From NCBI GenBank assembly GCA_030068145.1, contig JAPJBO010000240.1, positions 1 through 64,000 on the forward strand: a stretch of DNA of 64,000 bases, read 5' to 3'. Shown in pieces: positions 53,640 through 63,375 of the stretch. Position numbers and translations under genes: made by a program. This stretch comes from Diplonema papillatum. Its lineage: Eukaryota; Euglenozoa; Diplonemea; Diplonemida; Diplonemidae. A model generated the notes under the pieces. That model worked only from the letters and a program-made list of their open reading frames with translations. It was not told where the DNA came from and did not search any database. How positions within the stretch are numbered: position 1 is the first letter of the stretch; each line of letters begins with the position of its first letter.

Positions 53640-55130
53640 GCCTGGCACGGCGAGCCAAACCCGAAATCGAACCCGAACCCAGAAGTTCGGGTGAGGAGTG
53701 ATGGGGGCAGAACCGAACCCGAAACCGAACCTCAACCCGAAACCGAACCAGTGCCCGATAGCCTCGGATAGGAAACCAAACTCGGAACTGAACCCAGATT
53801 ACAAGACAGATGGCCAGAACCGCGGAGGACGGTGGGCTAACAACCCAAGGTGGCGACACAGTCGGACATTGTTGCCGACAGACGGAATCTGCAGCTCACG
53901 CAAGAATGGCTGATTCCTTCCTAAAGGCATCAACTGTCGTTGTGCCCACGCCTGCACCGCAACTGGTTGCACACACACCGGTTGCACGACGGTGGACACA
54001 GCTTCCTTCACTGCAGGCTTCACTGCGTAAGTGAAATCAGCTGTGACTGTGGCTGACTCGCAGCCGCGTGACAGCGGCGCCTTCACTCCACTGAGCCAGT
54101 AGTCCCGGTCCTGCTGCTGTTCCTTGCTGCAGCTGCTGCTCCATTGTCCAGCGGTGTCCCCGGGAGGTGAATCCTGCAGACGGTGGGTGTGCAGTTTACG
54201 GCTGCCGCGACACTGTCCGGTCACTGAGTGACTGACACTGTGACAGTCACAGTGTGACACAGCCTCAACAAGGACAGTGGAGAATGACCGTGGTCACTGG
54301 TATGTCAGGCCAAGAAACGGATCATGAGTCTGATGAGATCAGTTGTCTCGCCTGACTCTCGGCTGTAGCATCTGGCCAGCTACTACAGTTCTGTCACCGC
54401 GAATAGCCCCGAACGTCAGCGTGGCACGCCGTGACACGCCGCCTGGCTCTGGTGCGGTTCTCTTGAGTACTTGCTTGAGGCACCCGATCGGGGATCGAGT
54501 GTGGCCGCGGTGGCCAGCTTGAAGTTGTGAAACGGTGCAACCAGTCGCTCTGAGGCACCCAGAACGTCTTGAGACGGGGCATTGAAGCCAGCTTTATGCC
54601 TACGGACAAGGAAACACCAAAAACGGATGGAAGGGGCTGGACTGAGTCAAAAAATTTTGTCGAATTTTTTGGGGTCCAAATTTTTGGGGTCGAAAATTTT
54701 GGTCGTCCAAATCTTTTTTGGTGGAAATTTTGGGGTCGAAATTTTTGGTCGAAATTTTGGGTCCAAATTTTGGGGTCGAAATTTTGGGTCCAAAATTTTT
54801 GGTCGAATTTTTTGGTCGAAATTTTGGGTCCAAATTTTGGGTCCAAATTTTGGGTCCAAATTTTGGGTCCAAATTTTGGGTCCAAATTTTGGGTCCAAAT
54901 TTTGGGTCCAAATTTTGGGTTCAAATTTTGGTCGAAATTTTTGGGGCGATTTTTGGGGTCGAAATTTTGGGTCCAAAATTTTTGGTCGAAATTTTGGGTC
55001 CAAATTTTTGGTCCAATTTTTTGGCATCGAAATTTTTGGTCGAAATTTTTGGGTCCAGATTTTTGGTCAAAATCTCGTTGGGCAAAATTTTGCGGGCAAA
55101 ATGTTGGGGCAAATTTTGGTCGAAAATTTT
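53640..55130 (-). repeat. CCGAACC array and GGGTCCAAATTTT array (reverse of 18.8-19.3 kb)
   Basis: 53655-53790: AACCCGAAACCGAACC units. 54655-55130: TTTTGGGTCCAAA and TTTTTGGTCGAAA units, with a regular run of GGGTCCAAATTTT at 54825-54920. Both motifs are the reverse complements of those at 18786-19256. The 850 bp between (53.8-54.65 kb) has TGACTGTGACAGTCAC-like palindromes (54030-54260) and no recognisable gene. Confidence 0.85.
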
Positions 55131-55224
55131 GCCCTGGAATTTTTGAATGTTGTGGCCGAGTCAAAGCACGCACGCCACCGGCACTATAGGTGGCCGGTTC
55201 GGTTCCCTCAAAAGACTTTTTACA

Positions 55225-55362
55225 CGACCAAACAAATTTTGTGCCCTTATATCCCACTTCAAACAAATTTTGTGCCCTTATATCCCAGATTGGGATATAA
55301 GGGCACAAAATTTGTTTGAAGTGGGATATAAGGGCACAAATTTGTTTGGGGTGGGATATAAG
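55225..55362. repeat. Hairpin family ACAAATTTGTGCCCTTATATCC, copy 3
   Basis: ACAAATTTTGTGCCCTTATA, TCCCACTTCAA repeated, then GATTGGGATATAAGGGCACA and two more inverse units. The symmetrical 4-unit arrangement can form a long stem. Confidence 0.82.
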
Positions 55363-55611
55363 GGAAATTTACCTAACCCAATTTCAGTGTGCTTGAGTCT
55401 CGTTGCAACAACAACTGTGGGTCTGCCTGAACACACTGGATTCCAGCTGTCTGAGTTCATCTGCTGATCACCTGCTGTGCATGTGCAAGCGGTCGAGCAC
55501 TCGCGTTGCAAACTAACACCACACCAACTCTCCGTTATCAAAATTTCACACCGTCCAGCAGCAACGATGTTTTTGTTTCCACCCTCGGGAATTTAGTTTT
55601 CCCAATGATAT

Positions 55612-55797
55612 CATTTATTCGGCAATAATTTCCGCCAATTTTGCCTCGGTGTCGGTTTTAGTCCCTCGGGGGGGTTTGCAACCCCTCGCCACTCGCTCCG
55701 CTCGTGGCTCGGGGTTGCAAACCCCCCCTCGGGCCTCCCTCGGGACTAAAACCGACACCTCGACAAAATAAACGGAAATTATCTTGCCGAATAAATG
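55612..55797. mobile_element. Fully palindromic 190-bp element
   Basis: Arms CATTTATTCGGCAATAATTT (55612) and the inverse ending at 55797, continuing inward through TCGGTGTCGGTTTTAGTCCC, CCCCCCTCGGG and GGTTGCAACCCC-type sequence to a centre at GCCACTCGCTCCGCTCGTGGC (55688-55708). Pairing is nearly complete over 85 bp per arm. There is no coding capacity; probably a palindromic MITE. Confidence 0.8.
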
Positions 55798-55992
55798 CTT
55801 ATCATTGTGTTTTATTTTAGAGGATTAAGCTTATCGGAAGCACTTAAGTCGGGAAAATATATATCGGAACTGCTTCCGTTATATATTTTCCAGCTTCCGT
55901 TATATATTTTCCAGCTTCCGTTATATATTTTCCAGCTTCCGTTATATATTTTCCAGCTTCCGTTATATATGGTACGATGCCAACCCCCAGCT

Positions 55993-56603
55993 AGCTCTTT
56001 CTCGATGAATTGTGTGGTGGTGCATGGCCGCTCCTGGTTGGTGGAGTGATTTGTCAGGTTGATTCCGTTAACGAACGAGATCTCGACCCTTAAATAGGTG
56101 GGCGTGTCGTTGTAGGGGGTGTCTTTTGGCATCGGCGGCTTGCTGCTTACCCGAGACGCGCACTACTTCTTAAGGGGACTGCGCGCGACTTATAGCGCGC
56201 GGAAGAGCGAGCCAATAGCAGGTCTGTGATGCTCCTAAATGTCCTAGGCTGCACGCGCACTACACTGACGCATTAAACGAGTTTGAGAGCCTTCCGGCTA
56301 CCTATCTTGAAGAGGATGGGAAATCTTTTGAACTTGCGTCGTGATGAGGATCGATGATTGCAATTATTCTCCTTGAATGAGGAATGCCTAGTAGGCGCAA
56401 GTCATCAGCTTGCACTGATTACGTCCCTGCCATTTGTACACACCGCCCGTCGTTGCTACCGATTGGCTGTGGGATAGAGCTTGGGAGAGGGAAGCTCGTT
56501 CTTGGCAACAAGTTCAGCGCCCGAATCCAAGCAATGTTTCTCAGCTAGAGGAAGCAAAAGTCGTAACAAGGTTGCTGTAGGTGAACCTGCAGCAGGATCA
56601 TTA
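55993..56603 (+). rRNA. 18S rRNA, 3' third (5' truncated)
   Basis: Conserved landmarks in order: AGCTCTTTCTCGATGAATT, GGTGGTGCATGGCCG, GGTTGGTGGAGTGATTTGTC, CCGTTAACGAACGAGATC, CTTCTTAAGGGGACT, AGCAGGTCTGTGATGCTC, GTACACACCGCCCGTCG, AAGTCGTAACAAGGTTGCTG and the terminal TAGGTGAACCTGCAGCAGGATCATTA segment. In the last hairpin both strands changed together (GCTG...CAGC instead of the common TCCG...CGGA), so pairing is kept and the source gene was functional. The 5' two thirds are missing; a 22-bp array abuts the break. Confidence 0.93.
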
Positions 56604-56770
56604 CCAAAGATTTCAATTCTGAATGGAATGAGGAAACGACTTTCAAACAGATTGGAAACCGAGGATTCAAACATGGTCATGAAGGAAATCGAAAATCCCG
56701 AGCAATCGGAAAGGCAAAACAACTGTTCCCCTCGGCTCAACTGCGGTTGATCGAGGGTGACATCAATTGC
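56604..56770 (+). other. Internal transcribed spacer 1
   Basis: 167 bp between the 18S end and the 5.8S start, with no conserved motif beyond position. Confidence 0.85.
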
Positions 56771-56914
56771 ACTTATCGGTGGATGTCTTGGCTCTGGGAA
56801 CGATGAAGACCGCGGCCAGACGCGATAGTCAATGGGAATTGCAGAAGCATGAGACTCATCAGGTCGTCGAACGCATTAGCGGGCTGGGTTCGCCCATGCC
56901 CATCAGCAGTGGAA
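56771..56914 (+). rRNA. 5.8S rRNA (3' end lost or nearly complete)
   Basis: ACTTATCGGTGGATGTCTTG, GCTC...AACGATGAAGACCGC, CGCGATA...AATGGGAATTGCAGAA and TCGTCGAACGCATTAGCG match the 5.8S core. About 144 nt are present before an abrupt change to AAAAAAC repeats, so at most a dozen 3' bases are missing. ITS2 and 28S do not follow. Confidence 0.9.
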
Positions 56915-57315
56915 AAACAAAAAAACAAAAAAACAAAAAAACAAAAAAACGCAAAAAAACAAAAAAAAACAAGGCCCTCCTGGTGAACCCAAATACTCGT
57001 GCACACGCCCGGCCGAACCTTGCTACACCGCACCTAAGCCACCAAAAACGCCCAGCTTTTCACATCCTGCCTGCCAACACCATCCAGCTACTGCTCAACA
57101 ATCCTGATAATTCTGCAGACTGCTTCAAAAGCTTCTGATAAGTACTCGAAATGCCACCTCACCAGACCGCTGGCCTGCACGTGGAAGACCCTGGCTCACC
57201 CGAGCCAGCAAGAGTGCACCAGCAGACCACCAGGGCAAAAAAACACAAACCTCCAGAGCAAAAAAACAGCAAAAAAACAAAAAAACAAAAAAAACAAAAA
57301 AACAAAAAAACAGGT
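56915..57315 (+). repeat. AAAAAAC arrays flanking a unique segment
   Basis: A6-7C units at 56920-56975 and 57236-57312; the 260 bp between them have no recognisable gene. Confidence 0.85.
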
Positions 57316-57800
57316 AGGGTGCCACCATTGCCCCCCCCCCTTTGCACTAATAAAAAGAAATTTGATGTCACCCCATACTGGCCCCGAAACCCCATCTGTG
57401 TGGCCCATAACGGGTCCCAAACGGTTTTTGACGGGCTGAGTCGAGGGGTCTCCGAAGGCCCACGAATGGGCCCAGGTGGGCCCAGGTGGGGCCCGGAGCG
57501 GGCTCTCAGTGCGAGGGGGAGAGCCCCCAAAATGGGGTCATTTTCGGGCCTCGCCACTACTCAAGCTAGTCAAACACTTTTCTGGCCTCCAGCGGAAAAC
57601 CCAGACTTCAAAACGACAAGATCGGCTGTGTTCCGCTGTAGATAGCCACCAGCGGGTTCTCTTGAAGCCGAAGAATGCTCTCGGGGGGCACAGTTAGCCC
57701 CATGTGTGCAGCGCCAGCAGTGGGCAGGCACACGCTTAGAATGTGTGGTATGCAAGTGCACCCTGCCTAGAATCTGGCTTCACCCGCTTTTGAGAACACA

Positions 57801-58260
57801 GTGCTTACCAGGAAAACGCAGAATATATAGGGTGGAAAAATGCAAAAGAGCCAAGATGACGACTGTGGGCCTCCCGCCAACGCCAATCTCGGCAGCCTTT
57901 CCCCGGTTCTTCCTGAGATTGTCACCCACGACCATTCCAACAGCCCTGTACCGGGCACGTGCCCAGTCCAAACCGCTCACGATGCGTCACCGGCTCGCCT
58001 CGTCGTCAAGGCTGTTGAAGGCTTCTGAAAGCCTACCAAAAAGGCGCTTCCAGATGTCAACCTTCTCCGTCTCTGTCATTAGGGCGAAGAAGAAATAAAC
58101 TGATCAGGTCCTCACCAGAGACCTTTTCGCAAAAGGTCCTGCTGGCTACGAGTCGTCTCTGCGTGGACTGACCACGTCTCGTTTCCTCATGAAACGGCGA
58201 CAACTTCTGCATTGCTCTCACCAATGACTCCACGAACTCCAGACCCGTGATCTTTGGCAT
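57801..58260 (-). CDS. Hypothetical protein, possibly broken, between the inverted arms
   Basis: Minus-strand frame from the ATG at 58260 (MPKITGLEFVESLVRAMQKL, 67 aa) ends at 58057; an overlapping frame from 58076 adds MTETEKVDIWKRLFGRLSEA then FNSLDDEASR, and a third (from 57980) GLDWARARYRAVGMVVGDNL. The composition is protein-like in all three, suggesting one former helical protein with breaks or short introns. I recognise no family. Confidence 0.28.
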
Positions 58261-58314
58261 TTTCCCCTCTCTTAGTTTCCGTTTCCCTGGGTCAATCTGT
58301 TTTCTTAATTAGTA

Positions 58315-58932
58315 CCGTCTTCGGAAAAATATTGGATAGGAAAATATTTGGATAGGAAAAATATTTGGATAGGAAATATTTTGGATAAAACGGCCTTCCG
58401 CGGAACATTTGGATATTTTTCCGGAAATTTTGTTTTGAATTTATGTCTCCTCTGAGCGCCCGCACAGCAGTAGCTGCTTTACCCGGACGGGATTTTCTGT
58501 TCGGCTCTCTTGATGTACACCCCGGACTCCCACTCCGGATTGCGGGGTAGTAGTTTTGCGGTCATTTGTGCGGTCGGCCTCACTCCCTCGATGCGGGAGT
58601 GGGACCTCCTCAATGCGGGAGTGGCCACTCCCGCACTTTTTCACTCCCGCATTGACTTAGTATATGGCTGCTGAAGTCCGGGGTGTAAGAAATGGTCAAA
58701 TAAGAAGGCTACGCATCAGTGCCATGCAGCACAAAACGAACCAGGGATATCAATCAGATATACCGCACGAGCAACACCGCAGAACGCACCGCAGAAAAGC
58801 GCGGGAGTACAGCTCGTGGGAGGAAAGAGACCTTGAAATAGGAAAAATGTTTGGATAGGAAATATTTTGGATAAAATGGCCGTCCCAGAAAATTTTGGAT
58901 ATTTTTCCTATCCAATATTTTTCCGAAGACGG
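58315..58932. mobile_element. TA-flanked TIR element with GGATAGGAAA repeats
   Basis: CCGTCTTCGGAAAAATATTG at 58315 and inverse ending 58932, TA on both sides. TTTGGATAGGAAA units repeat inside both ends. A smaller TA-flanked element (58519-58685, CACCCCGGACT TIRs, with ACTCCCGCATT hairpins) is nested in it. TA duplication fits Tc1/mariner-type MITEs. Confidence 0.7.
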
Positions 58933-59467
58933 TATTGCTGGTAAAGCCGGATTCTAGGCAGGGTGCACCTGCTGCACCCACTCTATTTACAAGGTGTGCC
59001 TGCCCACCGCAGGCGCTGCAGGCGGGGTGGCCAAGTAGGGCTATCTGTGACCCCTGAGAACACTCTTCGGCTTCAAGAGGACCCGCTGGTGGCTATCTAC
59101 AGCGGAACACAGCCGATCTTGTCGTTGTGTAGTCTGGGTCTCCCGCTGGAGGCCAGAAGGTGTTTGACTAGCTTGAGAAGTGGCGAGGCTTTGAAAATGA
59201 CCCCATTTTGGGGGCACCCCCCCTCGCACTGAGTGCCCGCTCCGGGGCCCACCTGGGCCCACCTGGGCCCATTCGTGGGCCTTCGGAGACCCCTTTACCT
59301 CGACTCAGCCCGTCAAAAACCGTTTGGGACCCGTTTTGGGCCACACAGATGGGGGTTCGGGGCCAGTATAGGGTGACGTCAAAAAAAGATTTATTAGTGC
59401 AAATGGGGGTTTGGCATCGTCTCATATTTTCCAGCTTCCGTTATATATTTTCCAGCTTCCGTTATAT

Positions 59468-60249
59468 CAGTCATTCTCCTGGCGACCGTTCAAAAATGAC
59501 CATCCTATTGCAGCGCATACCGTCACCAAAGGTGTCACTAAATCGACCAATCTTTGATGCTATGAGCGCAGGTGTCCCTGGTCTCTCTGTTCCCGGGGTT
59601 TTAGAAAAAAATGACGACCCCCCTTGGACAAGTTCGGTCCGATATAATTATACGTAGATTATACCGGGGGCGCGTGTGATACGTGCCTGTTGCTCCCAAG
59701 AAGACACGGAATGGAAAGATCGGTCACGAAATCGTCAAAATACCACCTCGGATCACACAAAAGGTTGACCCCCATGGCCCTCCTGCTGCACCCCACTTCA
59801 CCAGGCAAATTACCATCACCCTATGAACGCACTTCAGAACTGGGATGGCGGGTACTGAGCCCACAGGGTGCTAGGCCCTCGTGGTGCCCCTTGTGGTACA
59901 GTACGGTGCCACAGGGGAAAGCTGTTGCAGCCCATACACCCACCATCCCCGCCTCTAATTTGGTCAATCAAAGATGGGTTTAATCCGGAGCATGCCTGGG
60001 AACTCTGTTCCCGGGGTGCTACAGAAAAACTGGCGACCCCCTCGATGGCAAAACACGAGACTGCGTTTTTCGCAAAACCTAATTTTGGGCTTAAGCCCGT
60101 CAATATCGAGCTTCGGAGCCCACCGAGGGTCGGAATGAAAAGATAGGATTCAAAACAGCTCAAAAACGCCCTCGGACCAAAGAAAATGACGAGGGGTTGA
60201 CCTCCAGATGGTTTCTTCCATATTTGAACGGTCGCCAGGAGAATGACTG
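59468..60249. mobile_element. 782-bp TIR element, ATAT duplication
   Basis: Perfect 27-bp TIR beginning CAGTCATTCTCCTGGCGACC at 59468 and inverted at 60223-60249. ATAT at 59464-59467 and 60250-60253; comparison with the other arm of the surrounding palindrome (61068 side) shows an exact 4-bp duplication. Non-coding; an internal segment with GTTCCCGGGGT recurs at 59595 and 60008. Confidence 0.8.
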
Positions 60250-60253
60250 ATAT

Positions 60254-61067
60254 ATGCTATGTTCTGATACACCGGAGAATGCCTAACTAGATAACGAAGA
60301 AAGCCTAACTAGAGAAATAAAAGAGGAACAGCAACAAGATGGAAAGGCAACGAGACGCATCTGGAAACCCCCGACAGCAAAATCAGCAGCAGCTTCCGCA
60401 CCAGCTGCAACTTCCGCAGTTTCAGCACCCGCAGCAGTTTCAGCACCAGCAGCTCGCACGTGCCCAGAGGCTGCGCCTCGCGGTGCGTCTGGATGCGGGT
60501 TGTATGGTGCGTCCATATAGGCACCCGGACCGGAGGAGGGCACTGGGTTGTAGTAACCCGGATAACCCGCCGGGTAGGAGTACGGACTGTGCTGGTACTG
60601 CACAGTCTGGGGCTGAAAATGCTGCTGGTGCTGAAGCTGCTGCTGCTGGTGGTGCTGCGGGTGCTGAAACTGCTGCGGGTGGTACTGTGCCTGGTGAAGC
60701 TGGTGCGGAAGTTGCTGCTGGTGCTGGAACTGCTGCGGGTGGTTCTGTGCCTGGTAAAGCTGATGCGGAAGTTGCTGCTGGTGCTGGAACTGCTGCGGGT
60801 GGTTCTGTGCCTGGTGATGCTGATGCGGAAGTTGCTACGGGTGCTGAAACTGCGGAAGTTGCAGCTGGTGCGGAAGCTGCTGCTGATTTTGCTGTCGGGG
60901 GTTTCCAGATGCGTCTCGTTGCCTTTCCATCTTGTTGCTGTTCCTCTTTTATTTCTCTAGTTAGGCTTTCTTCGTTATCTAGTTAGGCATTCTCCGGTGA
61001 CTTTGAGCCTGCATTTCTGTGTGGTGACCTATGGAAACACTCCAATCTTTATCAGAACATAGCATAT
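60254..61067. repeat. Palindrome with Gln/CAG-rich arms
   Basis: ATGCTATGTTCTGATA at 60254 is inverted at 61050-61067; 60276-60450 and 60840-60990 pair almost perfectly (CTAACTAGAGAAATAAAAGA, CAACGAGACGCATCTGGAAA). The centre is a GCTGCTGGTGCTGAAACTGC-type array. Open frames rich in Gln or Ala/Glu exist on both strands because of the array and are not accepted as genes. Confidence 0.75.
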
Positions 61068-61324
61068 CTAACGGAAGCTGGAAAATATATAGCGGAAGCT
61101 GGAAAATATATAGCGGAAGCTGGAAAATATATAACGGAAGCTGGAAAATATAACGGAAGCTGGAAAATATATAACGGAAGCTGGAAAATATATAACGGAA
61201 GCAGAAAAAATATATAACGGAAGCTGAGAAAAATATATAACGGAAGCAGCTTCCGTTATATATTTTCCCGACTTACGTGCTTCCCTTACGGTTAAGTCCG
61301 TTTTTTTTTTTTTTTTTCCAATTT

Positions 61325-61500
61325 TTTTTTTGGGGGCCATCGGCCCAGTGCATAATACAGAGACGTGATTTTGGCCAAAAACGGGTGTTTTGCGCATCTG
61401 GACGTTTTTTGGCCTGAAGGCTTTGTACACCCTGACAATTTATGGCCCTTTAATTTGCGGAATTCTATTTTATGGCCATGCAATTTTTGGCCGAATTATT
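61325..61500 (-). repeat. Dispersed repeat, inverted relative of 34840-35000
   Basis: The reverse complement of 34840-35000 with small differences, beginning GGCCCAGTGCATAATACAG and ending TGCAATTTTTGGCCG. Preceded by a T run. Confidence 0.65.
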
Positions 61501-61633
61501 TTAGTCGTATAAGATCGAAGATCTTAGAAGATTAATACTATTCCGACGAGAACTAACACTTGTACAAAGGTTATTACCCCGTCGCTCTCGAGAAGAACAC
61601 CGTAATTTTACCCCTCGCTTGCCTCAAGTAAAG

Positions 61634-62449
61634 ATGCCGAAAAAGGTCACAGCAGAATATCTGGCAACCCTCAAGCTCGTCGAGTTACGCGCTATCGCGG
61701 CCGAACTCGGGGTCGACGTTAAGGGCCTGCGTTCGAAGGCCGACGTCGCCGCTCGCATCGTCGAGAAGAAAGACGGCGCCCCGCTAGAGGAGAGTGACGA
61801 CGAGACAGACGGAGACGAAGATTCGGACGACGCAGCCGGGCAAGCCGACGATCAGGCAGAGGCAAGGGCGCGCGTTGCGCACGCAGAAGCGAGCCAGGCG
61901 CAGGCCCCCCTACCCTTTCACCCTGAGCCGCAGTGGCATACGAGACCCCCGTTCTCGGAAGGGGAACTGGCCGACCCCGCTGAGTGGCTCCGTGATCCCT
62001 GGCGCGCGTTCGAAGAGGCGAAGCGGACCTGGGGTCCGTCCACGCTGAGAGCGGCGAGCGCCAAACGCGAGGTGGCGCGTGCGTTTGAAGTCATTCGTCA
62101 GCTCGTCCCCGGTATGCGCGACCCCGCCATTCAGGACGTCATAGGCGGCCTGATACGCGATGCCATCACAAGGAGATGGAACCCAAGGGCGTTGGCGGCG
62201 GCAGAACAGCGGGCGAAGTGGGCGGAGTTCCCGTCCGAGATTTCGGAGCTCAAGGACGCCTACGACAAGGAGATGAAGAAGATGCCGTCCCGCTTCCGGT
62301 CCAGGGGCGCAGAACACCGTCTACGGCACGGCGGAAAGGGGTACAGGGGGCACAGCGCGCCCCGCGAGTCGTCGTTTAAGGGCGACGGACGAAAAAACGG
62401 AAAGGGCGGAAAAGGCGGATGGAACTCGGGGAGGGGTAATCGTTGGTGA
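61634..62449 (+). CDS. Gag-like protein of element 4 with SAP-like domain
   Basis: ATGs at 61619 and 61634; the second (MPKKVTAEYLATLKLVELRA) places the SAP-like helix-extended-loop-helix (about residues 5-40: LVELRAIAAELGVDVKGLRS then KADVAARI) at the N-terminus. An acidic segment (about 45-70, DDETDGDEDSDD), a helical middle and a basic Gly-rich tail (KGGKGGWNSGRGNRW) follow. SAP domains bind AT-rich DNA; in this place it may guide the particle or circle to chromatin, which is inference. Confidence 0.65.
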   Translation: MPKKVTAEYLATLKLVELRAIAAELGVDVKGLRSKADVAARIVEKKDGAPLEESDDETDGDEDSDDAAGQADDQAEARARVAHAEASQAQAPLPFHPEPQWHTRPPFSEGELADPAEWLRDPWRAFEEAKRTWGPSTLRAASAKREVARAFEVIRQLVPGMRDPAIQDVIGGLIRDAITRRWNPRALAAAEQRAKWAEFPSEISELKDAYDKEMKKMPSRFRSRGAEHRLRHGGKGYRGHSAPRESSFKGDGRKNGKGGKGGWNSGRGNRW

Positions 62450-62462
62450 AGGCTACCCCTTC

Positions 62463-63371
62463 ATGAGCGTCGTTCCACTGGGGCCAAGAAGCCGCAGCAC
62501 GCGTCCGGGACGACCGCTAAAGACGTTTCGAAACGCGACGCAAGAGCGGATCACACACGCCCTCCACCGCGTGTACAGCGCCTCCTACGCCGAGGCTACG
62601 TGGCGAAACATGGGGTACTCCGCCGCGAAGTGGACGAGGTTTGTGGTCCAAGCCCGACTCCAGAGCCACCCGCCGGCAGACCAGTTGCTGGCGTTCATCG
62701 GGTGGTGCCACGCCGAGGGGCTAAAGCCCACTTCGATACTCACCGAGGTCGCCAACATCCGCGCGACACTGCGCATGGAAGGCGTTGTCCTCAACGACTA
62801 TCGGATCACGATGGCTCAGAGAGGCCTCGCGAAGCTGAAAGCTGGCGTGCCCCGACAGGCGGCGCCGATATCGAAAGACGTGTTGTATCGGACGGTGGAC
62901 CGGCTGGTCAAGAGCGATCCTCAGGCGGCGGTGATCTTCGCGGTCGCATGGTTGACAGCGTCGAGAGTCGGAGACGTGAGGAGACAGCGCGTGGGAGCGG
63001 TGAAGTGCTCTTCAGACGGCGTGCTCGAGATAGAGTGGACGGAGAGGAAGGACTGGCGGAACGTCGGGATCGTGACGCAAGTCTGGTCCGGAAAGCTGCG
63101 GCACATGATCACGACGTACCTGTCCCGGAAGCTGCCGGACGAAACACTCGGGGGCGACAGGACGACAGCGCAGTACGCAGCACTTCTGCCGAAGGGACTC
63201 ACGGCTCACTCCATCCGGAGAGGAGCCGCACAACACGCCCTCACAGCTGCCGATCCCGAGGCTGTCAGGACCCTGACCCTCCACGCCACCCTCAACGGAC
63301 TCATCCGCTACGCCCCCAGGTGTCACGTGCGGACACAGCTCGGCGCCTCCCGAGCCCTGACGGAAAATTAA
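62463..63371 (+). CDS. Tyrosine recombinase of element 4
   Basis: 302 residues. An N-terminal SAM-like domain (about 25-110: HALHRVYSASYAEATWRN...LLAFIGWCHAEG) precedes the catalytic domain with TASRVGDVRRQRV (Arg), WTERKDWRN (possible Lys), LTAHSIRRGAAQHAL (His-x-x-Arg) and LIRYAPR (Tyr). The start lies 13 bp after the gag stop. More complete at the N-terminus than the recombinase of element 2. Confidence 0.85.
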   Translation: MSVVPLGPRSRSTRPGRPLKTFRNATQERITHALHRVYSASYAEATWRNMGYSAAKWTRFVVQARLQSHPPADQLLAFIGWCHAEGLKPTSILTEVANIRATLRMEGVVLNDYRITMAQRGLAKLKAGVPRQAAPISKDVLYRTVDRLVKSDPQAAVIFAVAWLTASRVGDVRRQRVGAVKCSSDGVLEIEWTERKDWRNVGIVTQVWSGKLRHMITTYLSRKLPDETLGGDRTTAQYAALLPKGLTAHSIRRGAAQHALTAADPEAVRTLTLHATLNGLIRYAPRCHVRTQLGASRALTEN

Positions 63372-63375
63372 AAGG

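Larger units (their letters stand above)
57331..59408. repeat. Long inverted repeat, arms about 460 bp
   Basis: 57331-57782 and 58947-59408 are inverted copies: TTTGCACTAATAAA...GATGTCACCC, CGTTTGGGACCC, GCCCACGAATGGGCCC, GGCTATCTACAGCGG, CAGGGTGCA and so on to ATTCTAGGCAGGG. Divergence is about 10-15%. The 1.16-kb spacer contains a hypothetical minus-strand gene fragment and a TA-flanked TIR element. Confidence 0.85.
55836..61284. mobile_element. Composite bounded by inverted CTTCCGTTATATATTTTC arrays, enclosing rDNA
   Basis: Outer inverted ends: GGAAGCACTTAAGTCGGGAA at 55836 and TTCCCGACTTACGTGCTTCC ending 61284. Inside each end is an array of a 21-22-bp unit (CTTCCGTTATATATTTTCCA): plus at 55866-55968 and 59424-59467, inverted at 61068-61257. 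Between them: 18S 3' part, ITS1, 5.8S; A-rich arrays; an inverted repeat pair; two TIR elements; a palindrome. No transposase is seen. Whether this is one foldback element that captured rDNA or two neighbouring array insertions cannot be settled here. Confidence 0.5.

Noticed and set aside
52200-53770. Protein gene in the G/T-rich plus strand or its complement
   Set aside because: Several long frames overlap in different phases with biased composition and no recognisable domain, start context or similarity.
54569-55319. Phe/Gly/Lys/Trp-rich frames (FWVQILGPNFGSK)
   Set aside because: Translation of the GGGTCCAAATTTT array.
55993-56914. Active rDNA unit
   Set aside because: The 18S 5' part, ITS2 and 28S are missing and both edges run into repeats, so this is a fragment.
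60339-60986. Gln-rich or Ala/Glu-rich protein gene
   Set aside because: The frame lies in a palindrome with a CAG/CTG-type array; similar frames occur on both strands by symmetry.
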